The notes under the pieces are model-generated. The model was not told the DNA's origin. It ran no database searches and was given only the letters and a program-made list of their open reading frames with translations. DNA of 64,000 bases, from assembly GCA_028289425.1 (NCBI GenBank), contig JANQPL010000019.1, positions 62,001 to 126,000 on the forward strand, in the 5' to 3' direction. The DNA comes from Alphaproteobacteria bacterium. Lineage in GTDB: Bacteria > Pseudomonadota > Alphaproteobacteria > JANQMY01. The translations under genes were made by a program, and so were the position numbers. Positions 53,390 to 62,300 of this stretch are shown here, piece after piece. The first letter of the stretch is position 1, and each line of letters starts with the position of its first letter.

Positions 53390-54838
53390 TCACTTTATCA
53401 GCTTCACCTTTTGACCGGGCCGCAAATCGTTGCCGTCCCGCAATCCGTTAATCACGATAAATCGGTCCACCTTGGCGTTCTCAAATCGCGTCTGCGCCGC
53501 CAAAGAAGACGCCGTATCACCAGAGCGGACGGTGCGCACATCCACCTTTGTCGCCCTTGGGATTTGCATGGCGGATGCACTCATAGCCCGAAAGGAATTG
53601 ACCGACGCATTGATGCCGTTTTGTATGCCGCGGGTCCGGTTGGAGGGGGTCACCCACATAAAGATGAAGTGCTGTGTGCCCTGCCACTGAATGGCAAAGG
53701 CCTGCACATCCACCCGACCGCTGCGGGAATTGGCCGTGGCGCCGCCATAGGCGCCCGGTCGGCCGTTTACGGTGATCCGACGCGCCGGACCAAGGTTGAG
53801 CTGAAGTTGCTGGCTCAAAGCGTTAATGAGCGCGCCGGGGCCGTTTTGCGAATTGGCGCCGATGAATTGCATCTGCGCAAAGTCGCTTTGAGCCACGACG
53901 GCTTGCGGGGTGTTGTGAAGCTTCATGCCGTCCGGCACGCGGAAGGTCATACCGATTTGCGGGTGGTAAAACGTCGTGCCGCGAATGAATCCGTGGGTAC
54001 GCGGATCATCGCCATAGAGCATGTCGTCGATCGCCACCAAATAGTCGCTGCGGCCCTTACGGGCCCCCTGGATGTTCAGCACCTGCGCTTCCGCAGCGGC
54101 GCGGCGCACGCGTTCGGCCGTGTTGGGGTGCGTGGACAAAAATTCCGGCGGTCGCGCGGCGCGCCCGGACACGCGTGCTTCCAGGTTGGACCAGCGGTTC
54201 AAAGAATTGAGAAAGTCGGCTTCCGCGACCGGATCATACCCCGCACGGGCGAGCAAGCGCACGCCCACTTGGTCCGCTTCGTACTCTTGCGACCGGGAGA
54301 AGCTAAGCAGATAAAGCTGCGCCCCTTGCGCCGCCATCTGATAGACCCCCTGATCACCGGTCAGAATACCGATCACGGCCGCGCCCAAGCCCGCAACGTT
54401 CGACCTGCTGACCCGTTCCGCCGTGTGCCGTTCGAAGATGTGCCCGATTTCGTGCCCTAAGACGCCGGCCAGTTCCGCTTCCGTATTGGCGAGCGCCAAC
54501 AGCCCCCGCGTTGCATAAATATGCCCGGGCAGGGCCATGGCGTTCACGACCGGTGAATCCAAAACGGTCGTCTTAATCGGCATGTTCGGCTGATCCGATG
54601 ACGCCATCAGACGCTGAACGATGCGTTCCACATAATTGCGCAGCTCAGGGTCTTTTACTTCGCCACCGAACGCCGCAAGAATTTTGGGATGTTCCTGGCG
54701 CCCCAATGCGAGCCCTTGCTCGTCGGAAAGGCCCAGCGGACCGCCGGTGGACTCGCACGCTGCGAGCACGCCCGCGCAAAAAATCAGAACAAGCGCGCGC
54801 CAGGCATGCACCGTCCTCAAGGCAGAAATTGATCTCAT
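53390..54838 (-). CDS. M48-family periplasmic zinc metalloprotease with LysM, lipoprotein
   Basis: 482 residues from ATG 54838; GAGGGGGG precedes it, and the in-frame start 15 bases upstream would overlap this site. A lipoprotein signal ends in the lipobox LAAC (Cys28). The metalloprotease motif HEIGH is at 129-133 and the third ligand Glu187 is in RSQEYEADQ. The arrangement resembles BepA/YfgC, which checks outer-membrane protein assembly. The C-terminal 50 residues form a LysM-like domain (RTVRSGDTASSLAAQTRF, NGLRDGNDLRPGQKVKLIK), suggesting attachment to peptidoglycan in place of the TPR domain of BepA. Confidence 0.9.
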   Translation of the reverse strand: MRSISALRTVHAWRALVLIFCAGVLAACESTGGPLGLSDEQGLALGRQEHPKILAAFGGEVKDPELRNYVERIVQRLMASSDQPNMPIKTTVLDSPVVNAMALPGHIYATRGLLALANTEAELAGVLGHEIGHIFERHTAERVSRSNVAGLGAAVIGILTGDQGVYQMAAQGAQLYLLSFSRSQEYEADQVGVRLLARAGYDPVAEADFLNSLNRWSNLEARVSGRAARPPEFLSTHPNTAERVRRAAAEAQVLNIQGARKGRSDYLVAIDDMLYGDDPRTHGFIRGTTFYHPQIGMTFRVPDGMKLHNTPQAVVAQSDFAQMQFIGANSQNGPGALINALSQQLQLNLGPARRITVNGRPGAYGGATANSRSGRVDVQAFAIQWQGTQHFIFMWVTPSNRTRGIQNGINASVNSFRAMSASAMQIPRATKVDVRTVRSGDTASSLAAQTRFENAKVDRFIVINGLRDGNDLRPGQKVKLIK

Positions 54839-54941
54839 CACGACCCCCCTCAATTTAGCCCTGCGATGCCGTCATCATGGCACTTCAAATTCCCGATGGC
54901 AAAGATGCATTGACGCGGCAAGTCTCGCGTGCGCGTTCCGG

Positions 54942-56474
54942 TTATGGCCAATAAGGCTTCTTCAGCTTGCGCTTGTTCACCTTGCCCATGGTGTTGCGCC
55001 CGAGATCCTCCACGAATTCGACCGAGCGCGGACATTTGTAGTGGGAAAGCCGGTCGCGGCACCAGGTGATGATGTCGTCAGCCTGCGGCGGGTGGGCAGC
55101 GTCTCGCGGTATGACCAGCGCTTTCAGTTCCTCGCCCATTTCCGGATTGGGCACGCCGATGCATGCCACGTCTTGAACATCGGGATGATCGATAATCACC
55201 TGTTCGGATTCTGCCGGGTAAATGTTGACGCCGCCGGATACCACCATGTCACTAAAGCGGTCGGTGATGTAAACATAACCATCCTCGTCCATGTAGCCGA
55301 TTTCGCCCAAGGTGAAGACGCCGGGCGCGATATGGGCGGCGGCCGTCTTTTCGGGATCGTTGTGATAGACAACACCCCGCCCGGTCGTGTCCTTGAAGTA
55401 CAAACGGCCTTCCTCATTCGGCGGCAAGGGATTGTCGTCATCGTCCAAAATCAACGCTTCGAACGGTTCATTTGTCTTGCCGACCGATCCCGGATGTTCG
55501 AGCCATTCTTCCGACGTGATTTGATTTGTGGTGCCCACTTCGCTTGCGCCATAGGCTTCGAATAATACCGGCCCCAACCATTCGATCATGGCGCGCTTAA
55601 CGTCCACCGGACATTTCGCACCCGTATGAGCAATGCGTTGCAGGGAACTAGTGTCGTATTTGTTGCGCACGTCTTCCGGCAGCGCCAGCATCCGCACAAA
55701 ATGCGTGGGCACCATGAGCGTGCCCTCGATCCTATGGTCTTCGATGGCGGCCAGGGTCTTTTCGGCATCGAAACGGCCCAGGATAATCAGGGGCACACCG
55801 CGCGCCAAGCTGCGTGCGGCGCTCAGCGGCCCCGTGTGATAGAGCGGCCCCACCACAAGCTGCGTGCCGTCGCCCATGCCGGCTGCCGCTGCCAACTCCT
55901 TCATCAATTGCAAGTGTTCGGCGATGGTTTCGCCGCCCGCAAACATGGTTGGCGGCAGCGGCGTGCCTTTCGGACGGCCCGTGGTGCCCGACGTGTAGAG
56001 CAGATTGGGCCGTGGCGTCATATCGGTGGGCGGATCATCCGGACTGTTGCCGGCAAGCCAGTCCTGCCATTGCGCGACGCCACCCACATGGGGCGCATCC
56101 CAGGCGATAACGGTTCGGATGCCTGCGTCGGCAGCGGCCTGGATGCCCCGTTCGGCCGTCGCGCCATCGACAAAAAGCAGTCTCGCGGCTGAGTCGGTCA
56201 AGATATACGCCACTTCTTCGGCCGTGAGGTGAAAGTTCACTGGCACCACCGACACGCCGGACAACAAGCCGCCAATATTCGCCAAGGCCGTTTCGGCTGC
56301 GTTCTCAGCAAATATGGCAATCCGATCGTCCGGTCCGAAATTGTGCTGCAGCAAACCGTTGACGATGCGGTTTAAGATCTCGTCCACCTGCGCCCAATTA
56401 TAATTCTTGTGGGGATCCTTTACGGCGATTTCTTCCGGACGCTCCGCCGCCTTGGCCGATGCAAAACTGGTCAT
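54942..56474 (-). CDS. AMP-forming acyl-CoA synthetase/ligase
   Basis: 510 residues of the ANL superfamily. The ATP-binding P-loop is LLYTSGTTGRPKGTPLP (158-174); FEAYGASEVGTTNQIT is the A5 region; GEIGYMDEDGYVYITDRFSDMVVSGG (in parts: GYMDEDGY and DRFSDMVVSGG) the hinge; the catalytic Lys lies in GRNTMGKVNKRKLKKPYW. It activates a carboxylic acid as acyl-adenylate and transfers it to CoA. GAGGG precedes ATG 56474. An MBL hydrolase gene lies 37 bases upstream on the same strand. Chain length and type of acid are unknown. Confidence 0.92.
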   Translation of the reverse strand: MTSFASAKAAERPEEIAVKDPHKNYNWAQVDEILNRIVNGLLQHNFGPDDRIAIFAENAAETALANIGGLLSGVSVVPVNFHLTAEEVAYILTDSAARLLFVDGATAERGIQAAADAGIRTVIAWDAPHVGGVAQWQDWLAGNSPDDPPTDMTPRPNLLYTSGTTGRPKGTPLPPTMFAGGETIAEHLQLMKELAAAAGMGDGTQLVVGPLYHTGPLSAARSLARGVPLIILGRFDAEKTLAAIEDHRIEGTLMVPTHFVRMLALPEDVRNKYDTSSLQRIAHTGAKCPVDVKRAMIEWLGPVLFEAYGASEVGTTNQITSEEWLEHPGSVGKTNEPFEALILDDDDNPLPPNEEGRLYFKDTTGRGVVYHNDPEKTAAAHIAPGVFTLGEIGYMDEDGYVYITDRFSDMVVSGGVNIYPAESEQVIIDHPDVQDVACIGVPNPEMGEELKALVIPRDAAHPPQADDIITWCRDRLSHYKCPRSVEFVEDLGRNTMGKVNKRKLKKPYWP

Positions 56475-56510
56475 CTTGTACCCTCACTCCAAAATATCTT
56501 CATTGGGTAT

Positions 56511-57401
56511 TTATTCCGTCACCAGACGAAATCCACTTCCGTCGGCTTCGATCCGTCCAGCAGTGGGTTCACTGAAATGAGATCCCACCAGCAGCGTTTG
56601 CGAGCCATCAAGAGTGGAGAACAGCTTCCGGCGGGTTTCCGCCCCCCGCTCGGCATCCACGTCGGCGTGGGTATGCCAATCCGGGTTGGCGATCTGACAG
56701 GGGTGGTGCACGCAATCGCCCGTAATGATGGCGCTTTGCCCCTGAGAGCTAATCTGTATGCTGACATGACCCGGCGTGTGGCCTGGCGTCGGACACAGTG
56801 TCACCTCTTCGCACACTTGATGATTTGTGGATACGATGTCGGCCAGGTCCCGCTCAAGTATCGGCCGGATGGAATCTTCATACACATTTTTGTCCGTGCG
56901 TTTCATGCGGCCCTTAGGGGGCTCCGGCGCATTGATGAATTCATCGTACGAAGCTTGCCAATGTGAAAGCTCGCTTTCCGCAAACAAATAGCGCGCATTG
57001 GGAAAGGTGGGTTGCCAGTTTGTGCCGTCCCAAAACGTGTTCCACCCCACATGATCCAAATGCATATGGGTGCACAATACCGTGTCGACCGCGGACGGAT
57101 CGAAGCCGGCTTCCTTAAAGCGATCCAAAAAGGCAGTTTGCGCCATGTGCCAGGCGTCAACGGCGGGCCGGTCTTTGTCGTTACCGACGCAGGTATCCAC
57201 AATGATCTTTCGGTCTGCTGTTTCGATGACAAATGACTGAATAAGGCCTGAAAGGCGGCCCTCCCGGTCCGCAAAATGCGGCACCAACCAAGGAATGCCC
57301 TTGATGGCGGCGGGTTCCGCCGCGACAATCAGATCATTCAAGAAGTCCAGATCCTGTTCCACAATGCTGGTGATACGCACTGATCCGATGGTCCACTGCA
57401 T
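56511..57401 (-). CDS. MBL-fold metallo-hydrolase, lactonase/esterase-like
   Basis: 296 residues. The metal motif H-x-H-x-D-H is at 112-117 (THMHLDHVGWN), followed by PTPGHTPGHVSI (His), TGDCVHHP (bridging Asp) and GSHFSEPTAG (last His). Overall similarity is to the AHL-lactonase/YtnP-like group, which hydrolyse lactones or esters; a LuxR-type gene sits 6 kb away, but a quorum link is only a guess. GAGGTG precedes ATG 57401. Probably cotranscribed with the acyl-CoA synthetase downstream. Confidence 0.9.
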   Translation of the reverse strand: MQWTIGSVRITSIVEQDLDFLNDLIVAAEPAAIKGIPWLVPHFADREGRLSGLIQSFVIETADRKIIVDTCVGNDKDRPAVDAWHMAQTAFLDRFKEAGFDPSAVDTVLCTHMHLDHVGWNTFWDGTNWQPTFPNARYLFAESELSHWQASYDEFINAPEPPKGRMKRTDKNVYEDSIRPILERDLADIVSTNHQVCEEVTLCPTPGHTPGHVSIQISSQGQSAIITGDCVHHPCQIANPDWHTHADVDAERGAETRRKLFSTLDGSQTLLVGSHFSEPTAGRIEADGSGFRLVTE

Positions 57402-57510
57402 GTGGGCACCTCGCTGAGCTTAGTTTTTGTGGACTGTGATAGCGGAAGAACCATCGATCTCCAATGCGAACGGGCGTTGGCAAGACAAAAATGCAGAAAG
57501 GACGCAGCTC

Positions 57511-58278
57511 ATGTCATTTATTGACGTTTCAACGAAGGGCCCGGTGACATGGGTTACACTCAACCGGCCCGAAAAAATGAACGCCGTCACCCCGGACATG
57601 CATGACGACCTGCAAACCGCGTTCGATTCCTTTGCGGAGGACGACAGTCAGTATGTTTGCGTGGTGACCGGCGCCGGCGAGAAGGCCTTTTGCGCCGGCA
57701 GCGACCTGAAGTCCGGCATAAATCGTGACTATCCGAAAGACGGTTATGCCGGGCTGATCGAGCGTTTCGACCTGCCGAAACCCGTGATCGCCGCCGTAAA
57801 CGGCCTAGCTTTGGGCGGGGGCTTTGAGATTGCTTTGGCCTGCGACATCATCATTGCGTCCGACACGGCAAGCTTTGGCCTGCCGGAGCCGCTTGTGGGG
57901 GCTGTCGCCCTGGGCGGCGGCATTCACCGCCTGCCGAGACAAATCGGATTGAAGAATGCGATGGGCCTTCTGCTCACCTCAAAGCGTATCGATGTCTATG
58001 AGGCTTACCGCCTGGGGCTCGTGAATGAAGTCGTCCCGCCAGCCGATCTTGTGGCAACCACGGAGCGATGGTGCGAGGACATTCTCAAAGGGGCGCCGCT
58101 TTCCATTCGCGCCTCCAAGGAAGCTGCGTTGCGGGGCCTTGAAGAGCCGTCGCTTGCGGACGCCATGAAGAACCAGAACGACTATCCCGCTTACGCCCAA
58201 TGGCGCACCAGCGAGGATTTATTCGAAGGCCGCACCGCGTTCGCCGAAAAACGCCCGCCGCGATGGAAGGGGAAGTAG
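57511..58278 (+). CDS. Enoyl-CoA hydratase/isomerase family protein (crotonase)
   Basis: 255 residues from ATG 57511, preceded by AAAGGA; the frame is open from 57427. Motifs TLNRPEKMNAVTP, AFCAGSDLKSGIN (oxyanion hole), AAVNGLALGGGFEIALACD and FGLPEPLVGAVALGGGIHRLP, with Glu in GLPEP as likely catalytic acid. CaiD/carnitinyl-CoA-dehydratase-like C-terminus (FAEKRPPRWKGK). Divergent from the MBL hydrolase/acyl-CoA synthetase pair and possibly part of the same catabolic route. The GIY-YIG gene begins 18 bases downstream. Confidence 0.9.
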   Translation: MSFIDVSTKGPVTWVTLNRPEKMNAVTPDMHDDLQTAFDSFAEDDSQYVCVVTGAGEKAFCAGSDLKSGINRDYPKDGYAGLIERFDLPKPVIAAVNGLALGGGFEIALACDIIIASDTASFGLPEPLVGAVALGGGIHRLPRQIGLKNAMGLLLTSKRIDVYEAYRLGLVNEVVPPADLVATTERWCEDILKGAPLSIRASKEAALRGLEEPSLADAMKNQNDYPAYAQWRTSEDLFEGRTAFAEKRPPRWKGK

Positions 58279-58296
58279 CTGTTCTCGCGGCATGTC

Positions 58297-58590
58297 GTGA
58301 TCTACTTCGTTTACATAATGACAAACAAAAAGGGTGGAACGCTTTACACCGGCGTCACCAATTATTTGATTCGACGCGCGTACGAACACCGCACGCATGC
58401 AGTCGACGGGATATCGAAAAAATACAACACCACACGACTTGTTTATTTCGAGCCTTTCGAAAGCATCGAGTTTGCCATTTCCAGAGAGAAGACTCTCAAG
58501 AAATGGCGCCGAGCCTGGAAGATCAAACTCATCGAACAACAAAACCCAGATTGGAATGATCTGTTCGAAACGATCGCACCTCAAAGCTGA
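58297..58590 (+). CDS. Small single-domain GIY-YIG nuclease
   Basis: 97 residues from GTG 58297. The GIY-YIG core is FVYIMTNKKGGTLYTGVT (4-21), then Arg26/Arg27 and His31 (RRAYEHR), KKYNTTRLVYFE, SREKTLKKW and NPDWNDLF, so all conserved positions of the single-domain family are kept. It is clearly related to the gene at 23414-23695 (shared RTH, KY, KKW, WKIKLIE, NP-W) but divergent, so it is not a recent duplicate. A two-codon frame (ATG TCG TGA, 58292-58300) overlaps its start. Paired hairpins follow immediately (58597-58725). Confidence 0.87.
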   Translation: MIYFVYIMTNKKGGTLYTGVTNYLIRRAYEHRTHAVDGISKKYNTTRLVYFEPFESIEFAISREKTLKKWRRAWKIKLIEQQNPDWNDLFETIAPQS

Positions 58591-58596
58591 ACAACC

Positions 58597-58725
58597 GTCG
58601 TCACCCCGGATGCATTGCAACACGTCAGTGTTGCTATGCTGATCCGGGGTCTTGTGCATATGGACTGAGATCCCGGATCTACGGTGCATCATCAAAGATG
58701 CTGCACCGTAGATCCGGGATGACGT
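58597..58725. repeat. Paired hairpin element adjoining the GIY-YIG gene
   Basis: First unit: ACCCCGGAT (about 58602-58611) pairs with ATCCGGGGT (58642-58650). Second unit: perfect 19-bp arms at 58670-58688 and 58702-58720 (tips ATCCCGGATC / GATCCGGGAT) with a 13-base loop. Outer CGTCA/TGACG also match. It lies between the GIY-YIG stop and the convergent Lrp stop and begins 6 bases after the nuclease gene. Confidence 0.75.
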
Positions 58726-58747
58726 AGGAATTGAATGGCTTAAGTAA

Positions 58748-59209
58748 CTAAACAGGCAGCGCCGTCGTGTATTTCACCTGCTTTAGGATGTATACGGACT
58801 TTACATGGGCGATGCCTTTTATACGCAGGAGGCGTTTGGTCAAAAACCGCTCATAATCTTCGCTGCCTTCAACCGCCACCCGCAGCCAATAGTCCCCCTC
58901 GCCGGCCACCAAATAGGCTTCCAGGATTTCCGGCATGTCGCGGATCTGTTCCACGAAGTGGTCAAGCTCCACATCCTGGTGTTTTTCGAGGGTCACCTGA
59001 GCAATGACGCTGTCCCCGAAGCCTACTTTCTTCGGGTCCAAGAGCCCCACATAGCCCTGGATCACGCCGTCATCTTCCAGGCGCTTCACCCGGCGCCACG
59101 CAGGGGTCGCCGACAGCCCGACTTTCTCCGCCAACGTGGCCGCACTTTGCCGGCCGTTCTTCTGAAGTTCGCGCAAGATCTCGCGATCTAACTCGTCAAT
59201 TTCGCTCAT
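58748..59209 (-). CDS. Lrp/AsnC-family transcriptional regulator
   Basis: 153 residues from ATG 59209; the longer frame to 59341 is not family-like. N-terminal helix-turn-helix: LDREILRELQKNGRQSAATLAEKVGLSATPAWRRVKRLEDDG (here in parts; recognition helix about 29-42). The C-terminal RAM/ligand domain has EAYLVAGEGDYWLRVAV. Such regulators usually bind amino acids and control nearby amino-acid genes. It is divergent from the indolepyruvate:ferredoxin oxidoreductase gene, which degrades aromatic or branched keto acids, so that gene is the likely target. Confidence 0.93.
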   Translation of the reverse strand: MSEIDELDREILRELQKNGRQSAATLAEKVGLSATPAWRRVKRLEDDGVIQGYVGLLDPKKVGFGDSVIAQVTLEKHQDVELDHFVEQIRDMPEILEAYLVAGEGDYWLRVAVEGSEDYERFLTKRLLRIKGIAHVKSVYILKQVKYTTALPV

Positions 59210-59212
59210 AGA

Positions 59213-59236
59213 CGAAATATATATCCTAATATTTCG
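59213..59236. promoter_or_regulatory. A+T-rich inverted repeat, candidate Lrp-type operator
   Basis: CGAAATAT (59213-59220) and ATATTTCG (59229-59236) are perfect arms with an 8-base A+T-rich spacer; a second palindrome ATTTCGAAAT overlaps the right arm (59231-59240). It is 4 bases upstream of the Lrp start, fitting autoregulation and joint control of the divergent gene. Confidence 0.5.
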
Positions 59237-59292
59237 AAATTTGCAGCGTTTTTGTTTCACCAAGTCGCGGAAATCCGTTAAAATTGGTAAGC

Positions 59293-59315
59293 ATGTCTCA
59301 AGGGGATTGGGACAT
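59293..59315. promoter_or_regulatory. Imperfect palindrome ATGTCTC-N9-GGGACAT upstream of the oxidoreductase
   Basis: One arm mismatch. It lies about 55 bases before ATG 59369. A near-identical dyad (ATGTCCC-N8-GGGACAT) occurs after the same gene at 62941-62962. Confidence 0.3.
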
Positions 59316-59368
59316 ATTGGGTGGGCAAAGCGTAGAATCACACCGCTTCGTGCCGGAGGCCCTTGGCA

Positions 59369-62300
59369 ATGAACATCAGCACCCTGTCATCCCAGTCGGG
59401 CTTTGATACGGACTACACGCTTCTTGACCGGTACCGCCTCGATGATGGCCGGGTCTATTTAACGGGTACTCAAGCCTTGGTGCGCATCGCGCTCATGCAG
59501 CGCCGCTTGGATGCGGCGGCGGGCCTCAATACGGCTGGATTCATTTCGGGTTATCGCGGATCGCCCCTTGCCGGGCTGGATCGAGAACTTGGCCGCATGA
59601 GCTCTCTGCTTGACGACCACCACATACGCTTCCAGCCGGGCCTCAATGAAGACCTGGCAGCCACCGCCGTTTGGGGCAGCCAGCAACTCGATGCTTTCGG
59701 CGGCAAGAAGTATGACGGCGTGTTCGGCCTTTGGTACGGCAAAGGCCCGGGGCTCGACCGGTCGGCGGACGCCATGCGCCACGCAAACGCTTTCGGCACC
59801 TCAAAATATGGCGGCGTGTTGGCCGTGGTGGGGGATGACCACGGCGCCCAGTCGTCCACCATTCCGCACCAAAGCGACCACATGTTCATGGGTTTCATGA
59901 TGCCCATCCTGCATCCGGCCAATGTGGCCGAATACCTGTGGCTTGGGCTTGCGGGCATTGCAATGTCGCGCTTTTCCGGCTGTTGGGTGGGCTTTAAAGC
60001 CATTACAGAAATCGTGGAAAGCGGCGCGTCCGTCAGCCTTGATCCGCAGGCGTATCAATTTTTGATTCCGGAGCCTGGCGAATACGAACGCCCGCCAAAA
60101 TTCGATCTGAATTTCGACCCAACCCTGCCCTGGCCGCAGGAACGGTGGGAGCTGGAACGGCTTGTACAACGTTACCGCACCCGCGCCACCTGGGCATTTG
60201 CGCGTAAGAACAATCTAGACAGCATCACTCTCAACAGCCAGCGGGCCCGCATCGGCATCCTGACCACCGGCAAAGCCTATCATGATCTCATGCAAGCGCT
60301 GGCGGACCTGGACATCGACGAACTCACCGCGCAGCGCATCGGTTTGCGGATCGGCAAGGTCTCCATGCCGTGGCCGCTGGAACCTGAGTTTTCCAAAAAA
60401 TTTGTCGAGGGCCTGGAAGAAATCATCATCATCGAAGAAAAACGCGAGGTGATGGAGCCACAGGTGAAATGGCAGCTCTTTAATCTGCCTGCGGACAAAC
60501 GCCCCACCATCATCGGCAAGGAAGACGAAACGGGCGAAGTCTGGCTGCCCTGCGACGACGAACTGTCGCCCCGCATGATCGCGCGTTTGCTGGCATCGCG
60601 CCTGCGCGTGCACCATTTGGAAGGCGATATCGACGAACAATTAGCATCCTATGAAGCGCGCAAGTTTTCGGCGCCCCCGGCACCGGCGCCCATTGCCCGC
60701 AGCCCCTATTTCTGTTCCGGCTGCCCCCACAACACGTCGACCAACGTGCCGGAAGGCAGCGATGCCATGGGCGGCATTGGCTGCCACATCATGGCGCTTT
60801 CCATGAACCGTCATAATCAACTGTTCACCCATATGGGCGGCGAAGGGGTTTCCTGGGTCGGCATGGCGCCGTTCCTGGAAAAGGACCACATCTTCCAGAA
60901 TCTGGGCGACGGTACTTACGAACATTCCGGCCTGCTGGCCATTCGCCAAGCGGTCTATGCGGGCGTCAACATCACCTACAAAATCCTGTTCAACGATGCG
61001 GTGGCCATGACCGGCGGCCAGGCGATCGACAAGCATCTCACCGTGCCCGCTATCATCGCACAAGTGCAAGCGGAGGGCGTGGAGACCGTTGCCGTGCTGG
61101 GCGAAGAAGATCCGGCCACCGCGCGCAGCCGATACGGCTTCGGCTTACGCGCGCCGACGGGCGTCACGATCCACCATCGAGACGATTTGGACGATGTGCA
61201 GCACCGCTTGCGTGATACCAAAGGCGTCACGGTACTGATTTTCGACCAAACCTGCGCGGCGGAAAAACGCCGCCGCCGCAAGCGCGGCGAAATGCTTGAC
61301 CCGCCCGTGCGTGTCTTCATCAATGATTTGGTGTGCGAAGGCTGCGGCGATTGTTCCGACAAATCGAACTGCATTTCTGTGGAACCATTGGAAACCGAAT
61401 TCGGCCAAAAGCGCACCATCAATCAGTCGAGCTGCAACAAAGACCTGTCGTGTTTGAAAGGGTTCTGCCCGAGCTTTGTCACGGTGGAAGGCGGCACGCT
61501 GCGCAAGAAACCCTTTCCAATTTCGGCTGAGGAAGAGCAGCGTCTAATGGCGGCCCTTCCCACACCGACACCGCGGGAACTGGGGCACCATACGTACAAT
61601 ATTCTAGTAGCAGGCATTGGCGGCACGGGTGTCGTGACCATCAGTTCCCTGCTCAGCATGGCCGCCCATCTGGAAGGACGCGGTGTCACGGCGCTGGACT
61701 TCACCGGCCTTGCCCAGAAGAACGGCGCGGTGGTGTCCCACCTCAAAATCGGCCGGGCGCCCAAAGACATGCATGCCGTGCGCGTTGGCAAGGGCGAAAC
61801 CGATCTGCTGATTGGCTGCGATATGGTGGTGGCCGGCAGCGCCGACGTGCTGGCACGCACCGCCACGCTGCGCACCCGCAGCGTCATTAACACCCATGTC
61901 GCGCCCACGGCAGGATTTGTTCTGGACACCCAGTCGGACCTGCCCGATCAACGAACGATCGACGCCATCGCCCATGCCATCGGCGAAAAACATGTGGAAT
62001 GTTTCGACGCCACGCGGGTTGCGACAGACCTGTTCGGCGATGCTATTGCCACCAATTTGTTGCTGCTTGGATATACCTACCAAAACGGGTTCGTCCCTCT
62101 GTCCGCAGCAGCGATTGAGCGGGCCATCGAACTCAATGGCGTTGCCGTCGAGCAAAACCTAAAGACATTCCGTTGGGGTCGCTTGCTGGCCCATGACGGG
62201 AACTTGCTGGAACGACTTCTATCCGCCACCGCACCGGCTGTGGCCGATCAATCCCTGGATGACCTTATCCGGCGCCGCGCGGACTTTCTGGTGGGGTATC

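Noticed and set aside
53411-54460. 349-residue open frame on the plus strand
   Set aside because: Antisense to the M48 protease with HEIGH and LysM regions; no ribosome site and no family-like sequence.
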